A DNA stretch of 64,000 nt from Rhizobium sp. CC-YZS058 (GTDB lineage: Bacteria > Pseudomonadota > Alphaproteobacteria > Rhizobiales > Rhizobiaceae): assembly GCF_034720595.1 (NCBI RefSeq), contig NZ_JAYESJ010000001.1:770001-834000 (forward strand), given 5' to 3'. This document shows, in pieces, positions 10,286-17,974 of the stretch. Within the stretch, counting starts at the first letter, position 1. Each line of letters begins with the position of its first letter. The translations under genes and the position numbers were made by a program. The notes beneath the pieces were generated by a model. The model saw only the letters and a list, made by a program, of their open reading frames with translations, made no database searches and was not told the DNA's origin.

Positions 10286-10905
10286 GCGGCATCTCCGCTG
10301 CGTGCGGTTTCGGTCTGTCGGCGCAGGGCTTCCAGCGCACGCGAGGCGGCGATCTTTTGCGGATCGGTGGCGGTGGCCGGGACGAGCAGATGCACGAGGG
10401 TCATGCCCGCTTCGCCGGATGGAGCGGTGAGAAGCCGCGCCGCCGTGCCGGCGATCGTTCCATCGAACTGCAGGGCCAGCGTCTCCGGCATGCCGGCGAT
10501 CGTGACGCTGCGCAGGCCGACGAAGCCGTCATGGGCCGGCGCATCGCCCGCATCCTCGCTCTCCGTCACCCAGATGATGCCGTCCCGCTCTTCTGTCCGG
10601 TAGGTCGCCACGCGAATGGCCTCCGGCGGCTCCAGTCCCGGATGGGCGGGGATGGCGAGGCAGCGTCCGCTCTTGCCGTAGCGCCAGCCGTGATAGATGC
10701 AGGAAAGCGCCTCGCCGCGCACGAAGCCATGGGAAAGCCGCATGCCGCGATGCGGACAGCGATCCGCAACGGCTAAGACTGCGCCCCCCTGCGCGCGCCA
10801 GACGGCGAGCGAGGCAGAGGCCAGGCGAGCTGGAAGGACCGACGCTGGTGGAAGATCCGCCGAAAGAGCGACGGGGGTCCAGACGGAAGCGGGATCCAGA
10901 GACAT
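10282..10905 (-). CDS. stand-alone Rieske [2Fe-2S] protein, electron donor to the NdmC-like subunit
   Basis: 207 aa from ATG at 10905, chosen because MSLDPASVWTPVALS matches the normal start of Rieske oxygenase domains; a longer form from TTG at 11007 is possible. Cluster ligands are complete: CPHRG (C50, H52) and CIYHGW (C69, H72). After about residue 115 there is a tail of roughly 90 residues that looks like a remnant of an oxygenase helix-grip domain but has no DxxHxxxxH iron site. It is thus the mirror image of the next gene, which keeps the iron site and lost the cluster. No reductase is encoded nearby. First gene of the eight-gene operon. Confidence 0.85.
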   Translation of the reverse strand: MSLDPASVWTPVALSADLPPASVLPARLASASLAVWRAQGGAVLAVADRCPHRGMRLSHGFVRGEALSCIYHGWRYGKSGRCLAIPAHPGLEPPEAIRVATYRTEERDGIIWVTESEDAGDAPAHDGFVGLRSVTIAGMPETLALQFDGTIAGTAARLLTAPSGEAGMTLVHLLVPATATDPQKIAASRALEALRRQTETARSGDAA

Positions 10906-10984
10906 CGTGACATTCCAAGGCATTTCGAAGCGGCAGTTCGGGCGCGCTGGCCAGAAGGGTCCGGCGACGTCCAGGCGCACGTTT

Positions 10985-11025
10985 GCATAATATTTCTGCA
11001 GGCGCAATGATGGCTAATATTTACG
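10985..11025 (-). promoter_or_regulatory. upstream region of the Rieske operon with two TAATATTT repeats
   Basis: TAATATTT occurs at 10988-10995 and again at 11015-11022, start-to-start 27 bases, embedded in the similar words GCATAATATTT and GCTAATATTT. The AT-rich block stands out from its GC-rich surroundings and lies 80-120 bases upstream of the Rieske start. It could be a promoter with a regulator site; no regulator gene adjoins it. Confidence 0.35.
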
Positions 11026-11075
11026 CACAAGCCTTTTTTCCGGCGAGCCGAAACGATGCCCTTCAAGGCTGTGTT

Positions 11076-11381
11076 TCAATGGGCTGCCACAGCGTCCGCG
11101 CGCTGGATGTCCTCCACCCAGACCGAGATGGGGCCGAGCGAGCAGCCCATTTCCAGCGCATCGATCAGCTCCACCGGGCCCATGACCGTCAGTTCGATGC
11201 GCGCCTCGTCGGCATGGTCGACCGTTTGGCGGATGCCGAGCTTGGCGGAATGGCGGCGGATCCAGGGCAGGAAGCGCGCGACGTCCAGCCGACCGGTGAT
11301 GATCATCCGCTCGGTGCGAATCGGCGCGCCGTTGTCGAAGGGCGTTTCCGGCGCAGGAAACTGATGATGAGACAGGACCAT
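11076..11381 (-). CDS. acylphosphatase-like protein without catalytic residues
   Basis: 101 aa. Residues 22-92 follow the acylphosphatase pattern (RMIITGRLDVARF, then SAKLGI, then SLGPISVWVED), a small alpha/beta sandwich. In active enzymes an Arg follows the Phe of the first loop and an Asn sits in the second; here the corresponding positions appear to be Leu38 and Asp55, so catalysis on acyl phosphates is doubtful. It lies 51 bases after the L-fuconate dehydratase gene and probably shares its transcript. A binding or accessory role in the fuconate operon is a guess. Confidence 0.6.
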   Translation of the reverse strand: MVLSHHQFPAPETPFDNGAPIRTERMIITGRLDVARFLPWIRRHSAKLGIRQTVDHADEARIELTVMGPVELIDALEMGCSLGPISVWVEDIQRADAVAAH

Positions 11382-11432
11382 GACGGGCTCGTAACCGGTT
11401 CGTTGACGCGAGGAGGGGCGGAGCTCGGTCTC

Positions 11433-12710
11433 TCAGCGCTTGAAGGTGTACTGCGCAATCGATTCGGGTTTCATCTCGATCGAGAAGCCGGGTTTGCTGG
11501 GTGGCATATAGGCGGCATTGTGGATGATGCAGGGGTCGAGGAAGTGCTCGTGCAGGTGGTCGACATATTCGATCACGCGCCCGGTTTTCGTGCCGGAAAC
11601 GGCGATGTAGTCGATCATCGAGAGATGCTGCACATATTCGCACAGGCCGACGCCGCCGGCATGCGGCCAGACCGGCAGCTCGTATTTCGCCGCCATGAGA
11701 AGCACGGCCAGCACCTCGTTCAGCCCGCCCATGCGGCAGCTGTCGATCTGGACGATATCGATCGCGCCCTCGGCGATGAACTGTTTGAACATGATGCGGT
11801 TCTGGCACATCTCTCCGGTTGCCACCTTGACCGGTCCGATCGCCCGGCGAATCCTGGCATGGCCGGCGACATCGTCGGGACTGGTCGGTTCCTCGATGAA
11901 GAACGGCTTGGTGAAGGCGAGCCTGTTGACCCACGCGATCGCCTCGTCCACCTCCCACACCTGGTTCGCGTCGATCATCAGATAGCGGTCGGGTCCGATC
12001 ACCTCGCGCGCGATGGTCAACCGGCGAATATCGTCTTCGAGATCGCGGCCGACCTTCATCTTCACATGGTTGAAGCCGGCGTCGATTGCCTCCTGGCAGA
12101 GCCGGCGCAGCTTTGCATCGTCGTAGCCGAGCCAGCCGGCGGAGGTCGTGTAGCAGGCATAGCCCTCGGCTTCGAGCACCGCGATCCGCTCCGCCTTGCC
12201 GGGTTCGGCACGCGTGAGAATCTCGATCGCCTCGTCCCGGGTCAGCACGTCGGTCAGGTAGCGATAGTCGACGATGTCGGCGATCTGCTCCGGGCTCATC
12301 TCGGCAACAAGCCGCCAGACCGGTTTGCCGGCCTCCCTGGCCAGAAGATCCCAAACGGCATTGACGACGGCGCCGGTTGCCAGGTGCATCGCGCCCTTGT
12401 CCGGCCCGATCCAGCGCAGCTGGCTGTCGCCGGTCAAATGCCGCCAGTAGCGGCCGGGATTGGCGAGAATGCTGGCGAGCTCGGAGCCGACGACGAGGTG
12501 GCGCATGGCTTCGATCGCCATGCAGCAGATGTCGTTGCCGCGCCCGATGGTGAAGGTCAGCCCATGACCCGCAAGCCCCGGCCGGTCGGTTTCGAGAACC
12601 ACATAGGCCGCGGAATAGTCCGGATCCGGATTCATGGCATCCGAGCCATCCAGGCTCTGCGAGGTCGGGAACCGGAGGTCGTAGACCTTGAGGTCGGTGA
12701 TGCGGGTCAT
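11433..12710 (-). CDS. L-fuconate dehydratase
   Basis: 425-aa enolase-superfamily enzyme that dehydrates L-fuconate to 2-keto-3-deoxy-L-fuconate. Catalytic positions all match the Xanthomonas FucD pattern with a one-residue offset: K217/K219 (HVKMK), D247 (MIDANQ), E273 (IEEP), E300 (ATGE) and H350 (VWPH). The N-terminal capping domain starts ITDLKVYDLRFPTSQSLDGSDAM, with the DGSDAMN stretch seen in this subgroup. Co-located with the hydrolase, the SDR and the lactonase of the same pathway, which supports the assignment. Confidence 0.93.
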   Translation of the reverse strand: MTRITDLKVYDLRFPTSQSLDGSDAMNPDPDYSAAYVVLETDRPGLAGHGLTFTIGRGNDICCMAIEAMRHLVVGSELASILANPGRYWRHLTGDSQLRWIGPDKGAMHLATGAVVNAVWDLLAREAGKPVWRLVAEMSPEQIADIVDYRYLTDVLTRDEAIEILTRAEPGKAERIAVLEAEGYACYTTSAGWLGYDDAKLRRLCQEAIDAGFNHVKMKVGRDLEDDIRRLTIAREVIGPDRYLMIDANQVWEVDEAIAWVNRLAFTKPFFIEEPTSPDDVAGHARIRRAIGPVKVATGEMCQNRIMFKQFIAEGAIDIVQIDSCRMGGLNEVLAVLLMAAKYELPVWPHAGGVGLCEYVQHLSMIDYIAVSGTKTGRVIEYVDHLHEHFLDPCIIHNAAYMPPSKPGFSIEMKPESIAQYTFKR

Positions 12711-12730
12711 GGGAGGATGCCTTTGTCTCG

Positions 12731-13576
12731 TCAGATGTCAGCGCGGGCGGTCTGCTTCTGCGTACCCAACCCGTCGATGCCGAGTTCGATGACATCGCCC
12801 GGCTTCAGATAACGCGGCGGCTTCATGCCCATGCCCACACCCGGCGGCGTTCCGGTGGAGATGATGTCGCCCGGCTGCAGCGACATGAACTGCGAGAGAT
12901 AGGAGACGAGATGGGCGACACCGTAGACCATGGTCTTGGTCGAGCCATCCTGCATGGTCTCGCCATTGACCTTGAGCCACATGGAGAGGTTCTGCGGATC
13001 CGGCACCTCGTCCTTCGTCACCAGCCAGGGGCCGGTCGGGCCGAAGGTGTCGCAGGATTTGCCCTTGGTCCACTGGCCCTGGCGCTCGATCTGGAAGGCG
13101 CGTTCGGAGACATCGTGGATGGTGCAATAGCCGGCGACGTAATCGAGCGCGTCCGCTTCGCTCACATATTTCGCCGTGCGGCCAATAACGATGCCGAGCT
13201 CGACCTCCCAGTCGGTCTTCTCCGAGCCGCGCGGGATGATGAGGTCGTCGTTCGGGCCGGAAATCGCCGAGGTTGCCTTCATGAAGATGATCGGCTCGGA
13301 CGGCACGGTGGCGCCGGTTTCGGCGGCGTGGTCGGAATAGTTGAGGCCGATGCAGATGAACTTGCCGGTGCCGGCAACGCAGGGACCGAGGCGTGGATCG
13401 CCGTCGACGAGCGGCAGGCTCTCGGGATCGACCGCCGCCAAGGTCTCCAGCGCCTGCGGATTGATGGCCGCTCCGGCGATATCGGAGACATGGGCGGACA
13501 GGTCGCGGATCACGCCATTGCGATCGACGAGGCCCGGCTTTTCGGCGCCGGCGGCGCCATAACGAACGAGTTTCAT
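12731..13576 (-). CDS. 2,4-diketo-3-deoxy-L-fuconate hydrolase (FAH family)
   Basis: 281 aa, cytoplasmic. The fumarylacetoacetate-hydrolase fold is seen in FICIGLNYSDHAAE (about 113-126), the metal-binding DWEVELGIVIGR (about 158-169) and STGTPPGVGMG near the C-terminus. In the non-phosphorylating L-fucose route the enzyme splits 2,4-diketo-3-deoxy-L-fuconate into pyruvate and L-lactate. It is placed between the dehydratase (20-base gap) and the SDR that would make its substrate. The family also includes ureidoglycolate lyase; context decides for the fucose pathway. Confidence 0.87.
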   Translation of the reverse strand: MKLVRYGAAGAEKPGLVDRNGVIRDLSAHVSDIAGAAINPQALETLAAVDPESLPLVDGDPRLGPCVAGTGKFICIGLNYSDHAAETGATVPSEPIIFMKATSAISGPNDDLIIPRGSEKTDWEVELGIVIGRTAKYVSEADALDYVAGYCTIHDVSERAFQIERQGQWTKGKSCDTFGPTGPWLVTKDEVPDPQNLSMWLKVNGETMQDGSTKTMVYGVAHLVSYLSQFMSLQPGDIISTGTPPGVGMGMKPPRYLKPGDVIELGIDGLGTQKQTARADI

Positions 13577-13606
13577 GATGTCCTAGTCCTTGGGCAAGAA
13601 TGCAGG

Positions 13607-14341
13607 TTAGATGGTCCAGCCGCCGTCGATGGCGCAGGCCTGGCCGGACGTATAGGTGGCGCCGGCCAGATAGACGGCGAGATCGGCGATTTCCTCCGGC
13701 GTTCCAAGCCGCCCCATGGGCTGGCGTGCGATGAAGGCAGCCCGTGCCGCCTCGTAATCGCCCTGCGCCCGCATCCGGCCTTCGAGCGAGGGGCTCTCGA
13801 CCGTGCCGGGGCAGATGGCATTGCAGCGGATGCCTTCGGCGACGTAATCGGCGGCGATCGCCTTGGTCAGGCCGATCACGGCCGCCTTGGTGGTGCCATA
13901 GGCGAAGCGGTTCGGCACGCCCTTGATGCTCGAGGCGACCGAGGCCATGTTGATGATGGCGCCGTCCTTGCGGGCGAGCATGCCGGGCAGAACCGCACGG
14001 ATGGTGCGGATCATCGCCTTGACGTTGAGGTCGAAGGCAAAATCGAGATCCTTGTCCGGCATGTCGAGAATGCTGCCGCCATGTACGACGCCGGCGCAGT
14101 TGAACAGCACGTCCACCTGTCCGATCTCGGCGACCAGCGCCTCGACCGCCGCCGTATCCAGGACGTCGAGCCGATGGGTTACGATCCCGCTCTCGCCGGC
14201 AAGCTCCGACAGAATCTCCACATTGATATCGGTGGCGTGAACCGTGGCTCCCGCCGCGGCAAAGGCGAGCGCCGTGGCCCGGCCAATGCCTTGCGCGGCC
14301 GCGGTGATCAGCACCGTCTTGCCGCCGAGTTTTGTCGTCAT
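13607..14341 (-). CDS. SDR, probable 2-keto-3-deoxy-L-fuconate dehydrogenase
   Basis: 244 aa. Rossmann motif TAAAQGIGRA near the N-terminus, NCAGVVH, catalytic Ser plus YGTTK (YxxxK) and IDGGW at the end: a classical short-chain dehydrogenase. It oxidises 2-keto-3-deoxy-L-fuconate to the 2,4-diketo acid with NAD. The start at 14341 was chosen over in-frame ATGs at 14368 and 14356 because GAGGACC lies at Shine-Dalgarno distance and the protein then begins MTTKLGGK like its relatives. First gene of the leftward fuconate operon, divergent from the IclR gene. Confidence 0.85.
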   Translation of the reverse strand: MTTKLGGKTVLITAAAQGIGRATALAFAAAGATVHATDINVEILSELAGESGIVTHRLDVLDTAAVEALVAEIGQVDVLFNCAGVVHGGSILDMPDKDLDFAFDLNVKAMIRTIRAVLPGMLARKDGAIINMASVASSIKGVPNRFAYGTTKAAVIGLTKAIAADYVAEGIRCNAICPGTVESPSLEGRMRAQGDYEAARAAFIARQPMGRLGTPEEIADLAVYLAGATYTSGQACAIDGGWTI

Positions 14342-14716
14342 CGCTTTGGTCCTCATCGTTGTCGTCATTGCGTCAGAAGGCTGTGGTCTGCGGCTGGATG
14401 GCCCCTGCTTCGCTCACGCTTCTCACCGTTCGTTCGCCCGGCCCCGAACCTCTCCCTCAAGGCGCGCCGAACAAACCGTAAGCGATCACAGTCATGGGTG
14501 AAAGCGTGGTGTCGATGATCGATGCGTCTCGCGGCGCTTCGATCCTCCTTTCGCTGATCGCTCCCCGCCAGGAAGAAGTCGGTCTTCCGTACTCCCCCTC
14601 GGTTCAGTCTCTTTCTCCCTCTCTCTCACATATGGGAGGCTCATTCATTTACAAATCGCAACTCGCACAGGTCGTCAAGGCCTGCCATTGTTGCCTCGCC
14701 GCCGGCCTCTTCGTAT
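14342..14716. promoter_or_regulatory. divergent control region between fuconate operon and IclR gene
   Basis: 375 bases with no gene. It must hold the promoters for the leftward fuconate operon and the rightward IclR-lactonase genes. A pyrimidine-rich tract runs from about 14590 to 14630, followed by the AT-rich word TCATTCATTTACAAATCG (14640-14660), the best place for an operator; no perfect palindrome was found. Confidence 0.4.
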
Positions 14717-15532
14717 ATGAAGATGACGATTTATCGGGGAAACGAAGCCGTGGATGCGGAAGACGATCGCTACCGTGCGCCGGCGCTCGACAAGGGCCTG
14801 GACATTCTGGAGCTGCTCGCCAGCGTCGATGGCGGTCTGACGCAGGCGGAAATTGCGCGAAAGCTCGGCCGCAGCCCCAACGAGTTCTACCGCATGCTCG
14901 ATCGTCTCGTCCGGCGCGGCTACATCACGCGGATCGATGGCGACCGCTATTCCCTGACGCTGAAGCTGTTCGGACTGGCCCAGCTCCATGCGCCGACCCG
15001 CCGGCTCGCGTCCTACGCAACGCCGCTGATGCGCGATCTCGCCCAGCGCAGCCGCCAGGCCAACCAGCTGGCGGTGTTCGACCGCGGGTCAGCCGTCATC
15101 ATCGCCCAGCAGGAGGCCCCGGATTATTGGGGAATCTCGATCCGGGTCGGCTCGCATGTCAGCCTCTTCGACACCGGCTCCGGCCATGTGCTGCTGGCCT
15201 TTCGCACGCCGGGCGAGCGGGAGATGATGATTTCGGAGCATGTGAAGAGCCGGGAGGAGGTGACGCTGACGCCGGATTTCTACGCACGGCTCGACGACAT
15301 CCGCCTGCGCGGCTACGCGATGATGGCCTCGGCCCAAATCGCCGGGGTCTACAATCTTTCCGCGCCCATCCTCGGTCCAGACGGCAAGGGGATTGCGGCG
15401 CTTACCTGTCCCTATATCAGCCTCGTCAACGCGCCGAACGCCCCGGACATCACGACGACGATCTCGATGCTGTTGAAGACCGCAGCCCAGCTGTCGCTGC
15501 TCGCCGGATCGGACATTCCACAGGATAGCTGA
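14717..15532 (+). CDS. IclR family transcriptional regulator of the fuconate genes
   Basis: 271 aa from ATG 14717. The N-terminal winged helix-turn-helix is around residues 20-85 (ALDKGLDILELLA, then TQAEIARKLGRSPNEFYRMLDRL), followed by the IclR ligand-binding domain with the usual VGSHVSLFDTGSGHVLLAF. An in-frame GTG at 14750, preceded by GGGGAAACG, would give a start MDAEDDRYRAPALDKG and may be the true one. Its position between the fuconate operon and the lactonase makes it the likely repressor or activator responding to a fucose-pathway intermediate. Confidence 0.88.
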   Translation: MKMTIYRGNEAVDAEDDRYRAPALDKGLDILELLASVDGGLTQAEIARKLGRSPNEFYRMLDRLVRRGYITRIDGDRYSLTLKLFGLAQLHAPTRRLASYATPLMRDLAQRSRQANQLAVFDRGSAVIIAQQEAPDYWGISIRVGSHVSLFDTGSGHVLLAFRTPGEREMMISEHVKSREEVTLTPDFYARLDDIRLRGYAMMASAQIAGVYNLSAPILGPDGKGIAALTCPYISLVNAPNAPDITTTISMLLKTAAQLSLLAGSDIPQDS

Positions 15533-15639
15533 GGCGTGCGCCGCATTATCGGAATGCGATAGCTGCCGCCATTCTTCTTATTTGAACGTCTCGTTTCCGT
15601 GTGAGATAGAGGAGAGCGCATACGGGGGGAGCCGGTCCA

Positions 15640-16485
15640 ATGATCATCGACACGCATCTTCATCTCATCGACCGGTCGGCTCTGTCCTATCCGTGGCTGG
15701 CCGATGTGCCGGCGCTCGACCACGATTATCTCTACGAGACCTATCGCCTGCAGGCTCAGCGCGCGGGCATCGTCGCCAGCCTGCATATGGAAGTGGATGT
15801 CGCGCCCGGCGATATCGAGCGGGAAACGGACCATGTCGCCCAGCTCGCCGCCGCACCGGGCAGCCTGATCGCCGGCGCCATCGCCTCCTGCCGCCCCGAA
15901 GAGGCGGGCTTCCCGGCCTATGTCGAGGCGCAGCGGCAAAACCCCTTCGTCAAGGGGCTGCGCCGCGTGCTGCATGTCATGCCCGACGATCTCTCCGAGA
16001 GCACGCTCTTCCGCGAGAACATCAGGCATCTCGCCGGTGCCGGGCTGACCTTCGATCTCTGCGTGCTGCCGCGCCAGATGAAACAGGCGATGGCGCTGGT
16101 CGATCTCGTCCCCGACTGCGTCTTCATCCTCGACCATTGCGGCGTGCCGGACATTCAGGCCGGCGACGACGCGCTCTGGCGCGCCCAGGTGAGCGAGATG
16201 GCGCAAAGGCCGAATGTCTTCGGCAAGATTTCCGGCGTCGTCGCCTATGCTGATTCAGAGCGCTGGACGGCCGACACGCTGCGCCCCTTTGTCGAGCATA
16301 CGATCGGGGCCTTCGGCTGGGACCGCGTCGTCTGGGGCAGCGACTGGCCGGTCTGCACGCTGGGCGGCGGACTTCTGCCTTGGGTGGCAACCACCCACGC
16401 CCTCCTCTCCGGCTGCAGCCTCGCCGAGCGCGACGCCCTGCTGAGCCACAACGCAATCCGTCTCTGGAACCTCTCGATCTCGTAG
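15640..16485 (+). CDS. amidohydrolase-family lactonase, probable L-fucono-1,5-lactonase
   Basis: 281-aa TIM-barrel hydrolase of COG3618. Metal site HLHL (DTHLHL at residues 4-9), HMEVD near 50, DHCG near 166 and WGSDWP near 234 are the characteristic motifs. Members open L-fuconolactone, L-rhamnono-lactone or related sugar lactones. Beside the other fuconate genes it fills the lactonase step before the dehydratase. It follows the IclR gene by about 107 bases on the same strand. The sugar dehydrogenase that would make the lactone is not evident here. Confidence 0.83.
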   Translation: MIIDTHLHLIDRSALSYPWLADVPALDHDYLYETYRLQAQRAGIVASLHMEVDVAPGDIERETDHVAQLAAAPGSLIAGAIASCRPEEAGFPAYVEAQRQNPFVKGLRRVLHVMPDDLSESTLFRENIRHLAGAGLTFDLCVLPRQMKQAMALVDLVPDCVFILDHCGVPDIQAGDDALWRAQVSEMAQRPNVFGKISGVVAYADSERWTADTLRPFVEHTIGAFGWDRVVWGSDWPVCTLGGGLLPWVATTHALLSGCSLAERDALLSHNAIRLWNLSIS

Positions 16486-16597
16486 AAAGGTCGGCTGGCC
16501 GCGATTGGTTCAGTCGCATGCGGTCCGAGACCGGGACGGACATGTCGTCCCGGCAGCAGCAAAGTCGCTCCTTGTCAGCGGCACAGCGCGCGTCGTC

Positions 16598-16993
16598 TCA
16601 CCGCCGATCCTCACCCCTCTCGTCATACTGTTGAGCGGCTGCGTCGATGCGGGTGCCGTTTGCTGCTGCCCAGGCGCACAGGGCCTCGAAGGGTTCGCGC
16701 AGCGAGTGGCCGAGGGGGGTGATGGCATATTCGACGCCGACCGGCTGCGTCGGCAGCACGGTTCGGGTCACGAGGCCGTTGCGCTCGAGCCGTTTCAAGG
16801 CGTCGGCCAGGGCCTTGTGGGTAATCCCGTTCAGGCGGCGCTTGATTTCGTTGAAGCGCGAGGGTTTGGGGCAGATTACCGTCAGGATCAGGATCGTCCA
16901 TTTGTCGGCGATCTTGTCGAGCACGGGGCGCAGGGCCGCCATGTCGCGCAGGGCGCAGTCCGAGAGGGCTTGGAGGTCGGTATAGTCGTCCAT
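16598..16993 (-). CDS. HxlR family transcriptional regulator
   Basis: 131 aa, a single winged-helix domain. Motifs typical of HxlR: CALRDMAALRPVLDKIADKWTILIL broken into helix 1-2, then RFNEIKRRLNGITHKALADALKRLERNGLVTR as recognition helix and wing, and YAITPLGHSL. Members often repress a divergent oxidoreductase gene in response to reactive aldehydes, quinones or disulphide stress. Here it is divergent from an SDR 81 bases away, so that gene is its probable target. Confidence 0.9.
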   Translation of the reverse strand: MDDYTDLQALSDCALRDMAALRPVLDKIADKWTILILTVICPKPSRFNEIKRRLNGITHKALADALKRLERNGLVTRTVLPTQPVGVEYAITPLGHSLREPFEALCAWAAANGTRIDAAAQQYDERGEDRR

Positions 16994-17074
16994 ATCTAGT
17001 CTACTTCAGGTGCGTAATTGATACCAGATTTATGACGTATATCATATCGGGACCATCACTCGAAAGGATTTCCG
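16994..17074. promoter_or_regulatory. divergent HxlR-SDR promoter region
   Basis: An 81-base AT-rich gap with overlapping promoters for both directions. It contains TAATTGATACCAG (about 17014-17026) and GTATATCATATCGG (about 17037-17050), which share a GATA/TATC core and could be the two halves of an HxlR operator. AAAGGA at about 17060 is the ribosome binding site of the SDR. Confidence 0.35.
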
Positions 17075-17806
17075 ATGGCTCGAATGCAGAACAAAGTCAC
17101 CCTGGTCGTTGGCGGCGCCAAGGGTATCGGATTGGCGATCGCGCAGCGCCTGGCCGGGGAAGGGGCGACCGTCTTCCTCACCAGCCGCCGAAAAGACGAT
17201 GCCGATCAGGCGGCCGCGCGCCTCGGTGGACATGCGACCGGCATTGCCGCCGATGCCAGCGTTCCGGAAGACCTCCTGGCGGCGGTCGACACTGTGCGGA
17301 AGGCGCGCGGGCGGATCGATGCGCTCGTTCTCAATGCCGGTCTCTCCGAGCCGGCCGAAATCGAGGCCATTACGCCGGAGCATTTCAATCGTCACTTCGA
17401 CGTCAATGTCCGGGGCATGGTGTTCGGGCTGCAGGCGGCCCTTCCTGCCATGGGCGAGGGGGGCTCGGTCGTTCTTGTCGGCTCGATCGCCGACCAGGGC
17501 GGCTTCGCCTCCTACGGCACCTATGCGGCCACCAAGGCGGCCGTGCGCTCCTATGCGCGGACCTGGACGGCCGAGCTGGCGCCGAAGGGGATACGCGTCA
17601 ACGTCGTCGCTCCCGGTCCGACCGATACGGAGATGATGGCGGCCGTGAGCGAGGAGATGCGCGCGACGCTTGTCGCGCCGATTCCGATGAAGCGGATGGC
17701 GCGGCCGGACGAGGTGGCCGCTGCCGCGCTGTTCCTGCTCAGCGACGAGGCGAGTTACATCGCCGGCGCCGAACTCTGCGTCGATGGCGGCCTGCGCCAG
17801 GTCTGA
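17075..17806 (+). CDS. SDR family oxidoreductase under HxlR control
   Basis: 243 aa with all classical SDR marks: VGGAKGIGLA (residues 12-21) for NAD(P), LNAGLS, the catalytic Ser in LVGSIAD, YAATK (YxxxK) near 150 and VDGG at the C-terminus. SRRKDDA after the second strand, with Arg following Ser, hints at NADP preference. The ribosome binding site AAAGGA sits well before ATG. The substrate is not known. It could supply the missing sugar-dehydrogenase step of the fuconate pathway, but its HxlR partner points rather to aldehyde or quinone detoxification. Confidence 0.88.
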   Translation: MARMQNKVTLVVGGAKGIGLAIAQRLAGEGATVFLTSRRKDDADQAAARLGGHATGIAADASVPEDLLAAVDTVRKARGRIDALVLNAGLSEPAEIEAITPEHFNRHFDVNVRGMVFGLQAALPAMGEGGSVVLVGSIADQGGFASYGTYAATKAAVRSYARTWTAELAPKGIRVNVVAPGPTDTEMMAAVSEEMRATLVAPIPMKRMARPDEVAAAALFLLSDEASYIAGAELCVDGGLRQV

Positions 17807-17820
17807 CCGGGGCGCGAAAC

Positions 17821-17849
17821 GCTGTTCCGGCCCGGTCGGCCGGAACAGC
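17821..17849 (+). terminator. terminator hairpin after the SDR gene
   Basis: A perfect 12-bp stem, GCTGTTCCGGCC (17821-17832) with GGCCGGAACAGC (17838-17849), and a 5-base loop lie 14 bases after the SDR stop. There is no T tract, so it may be a weak or rho-assisted terminator. Confidence 0.55.
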
Positions 17850-17974
17850 ACCTCCCTGGCAGGCAGCAGGCCGAGCCTTCCCGCCGCGCAAACCCGCTTT
17901 CATCGGCATATCGTTCGGCGGAGGAGTTCGCTAAGATCTTCGCATTGTTTCTCTTGCGAAATCCGAAGGACGTC

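Noticed and set aside
9440..10905. A single Rieske oxygenase gene broken by a frameshift
   Set aside because: The downstream protein has its own N-terminal oxygenase start and intact iron site, the upstream one has a long tail after its Rieske domain, and they join by a normal ATGA overlap. Two genes explain this better than one broken gene.
10983..12812. Open frames of about 600 codons on both strands over the L-fuconate dehydratase gene
   Set aside because: The dehydratase frame has every catalytic residue; the others are shadows in other frames.
14494..15528. A 344-codon plus-strand frame over the IclR gene
   Set aside because: It overlaps the IclR gene in another frame and its translation is Arg/Pro-rich without a domain.
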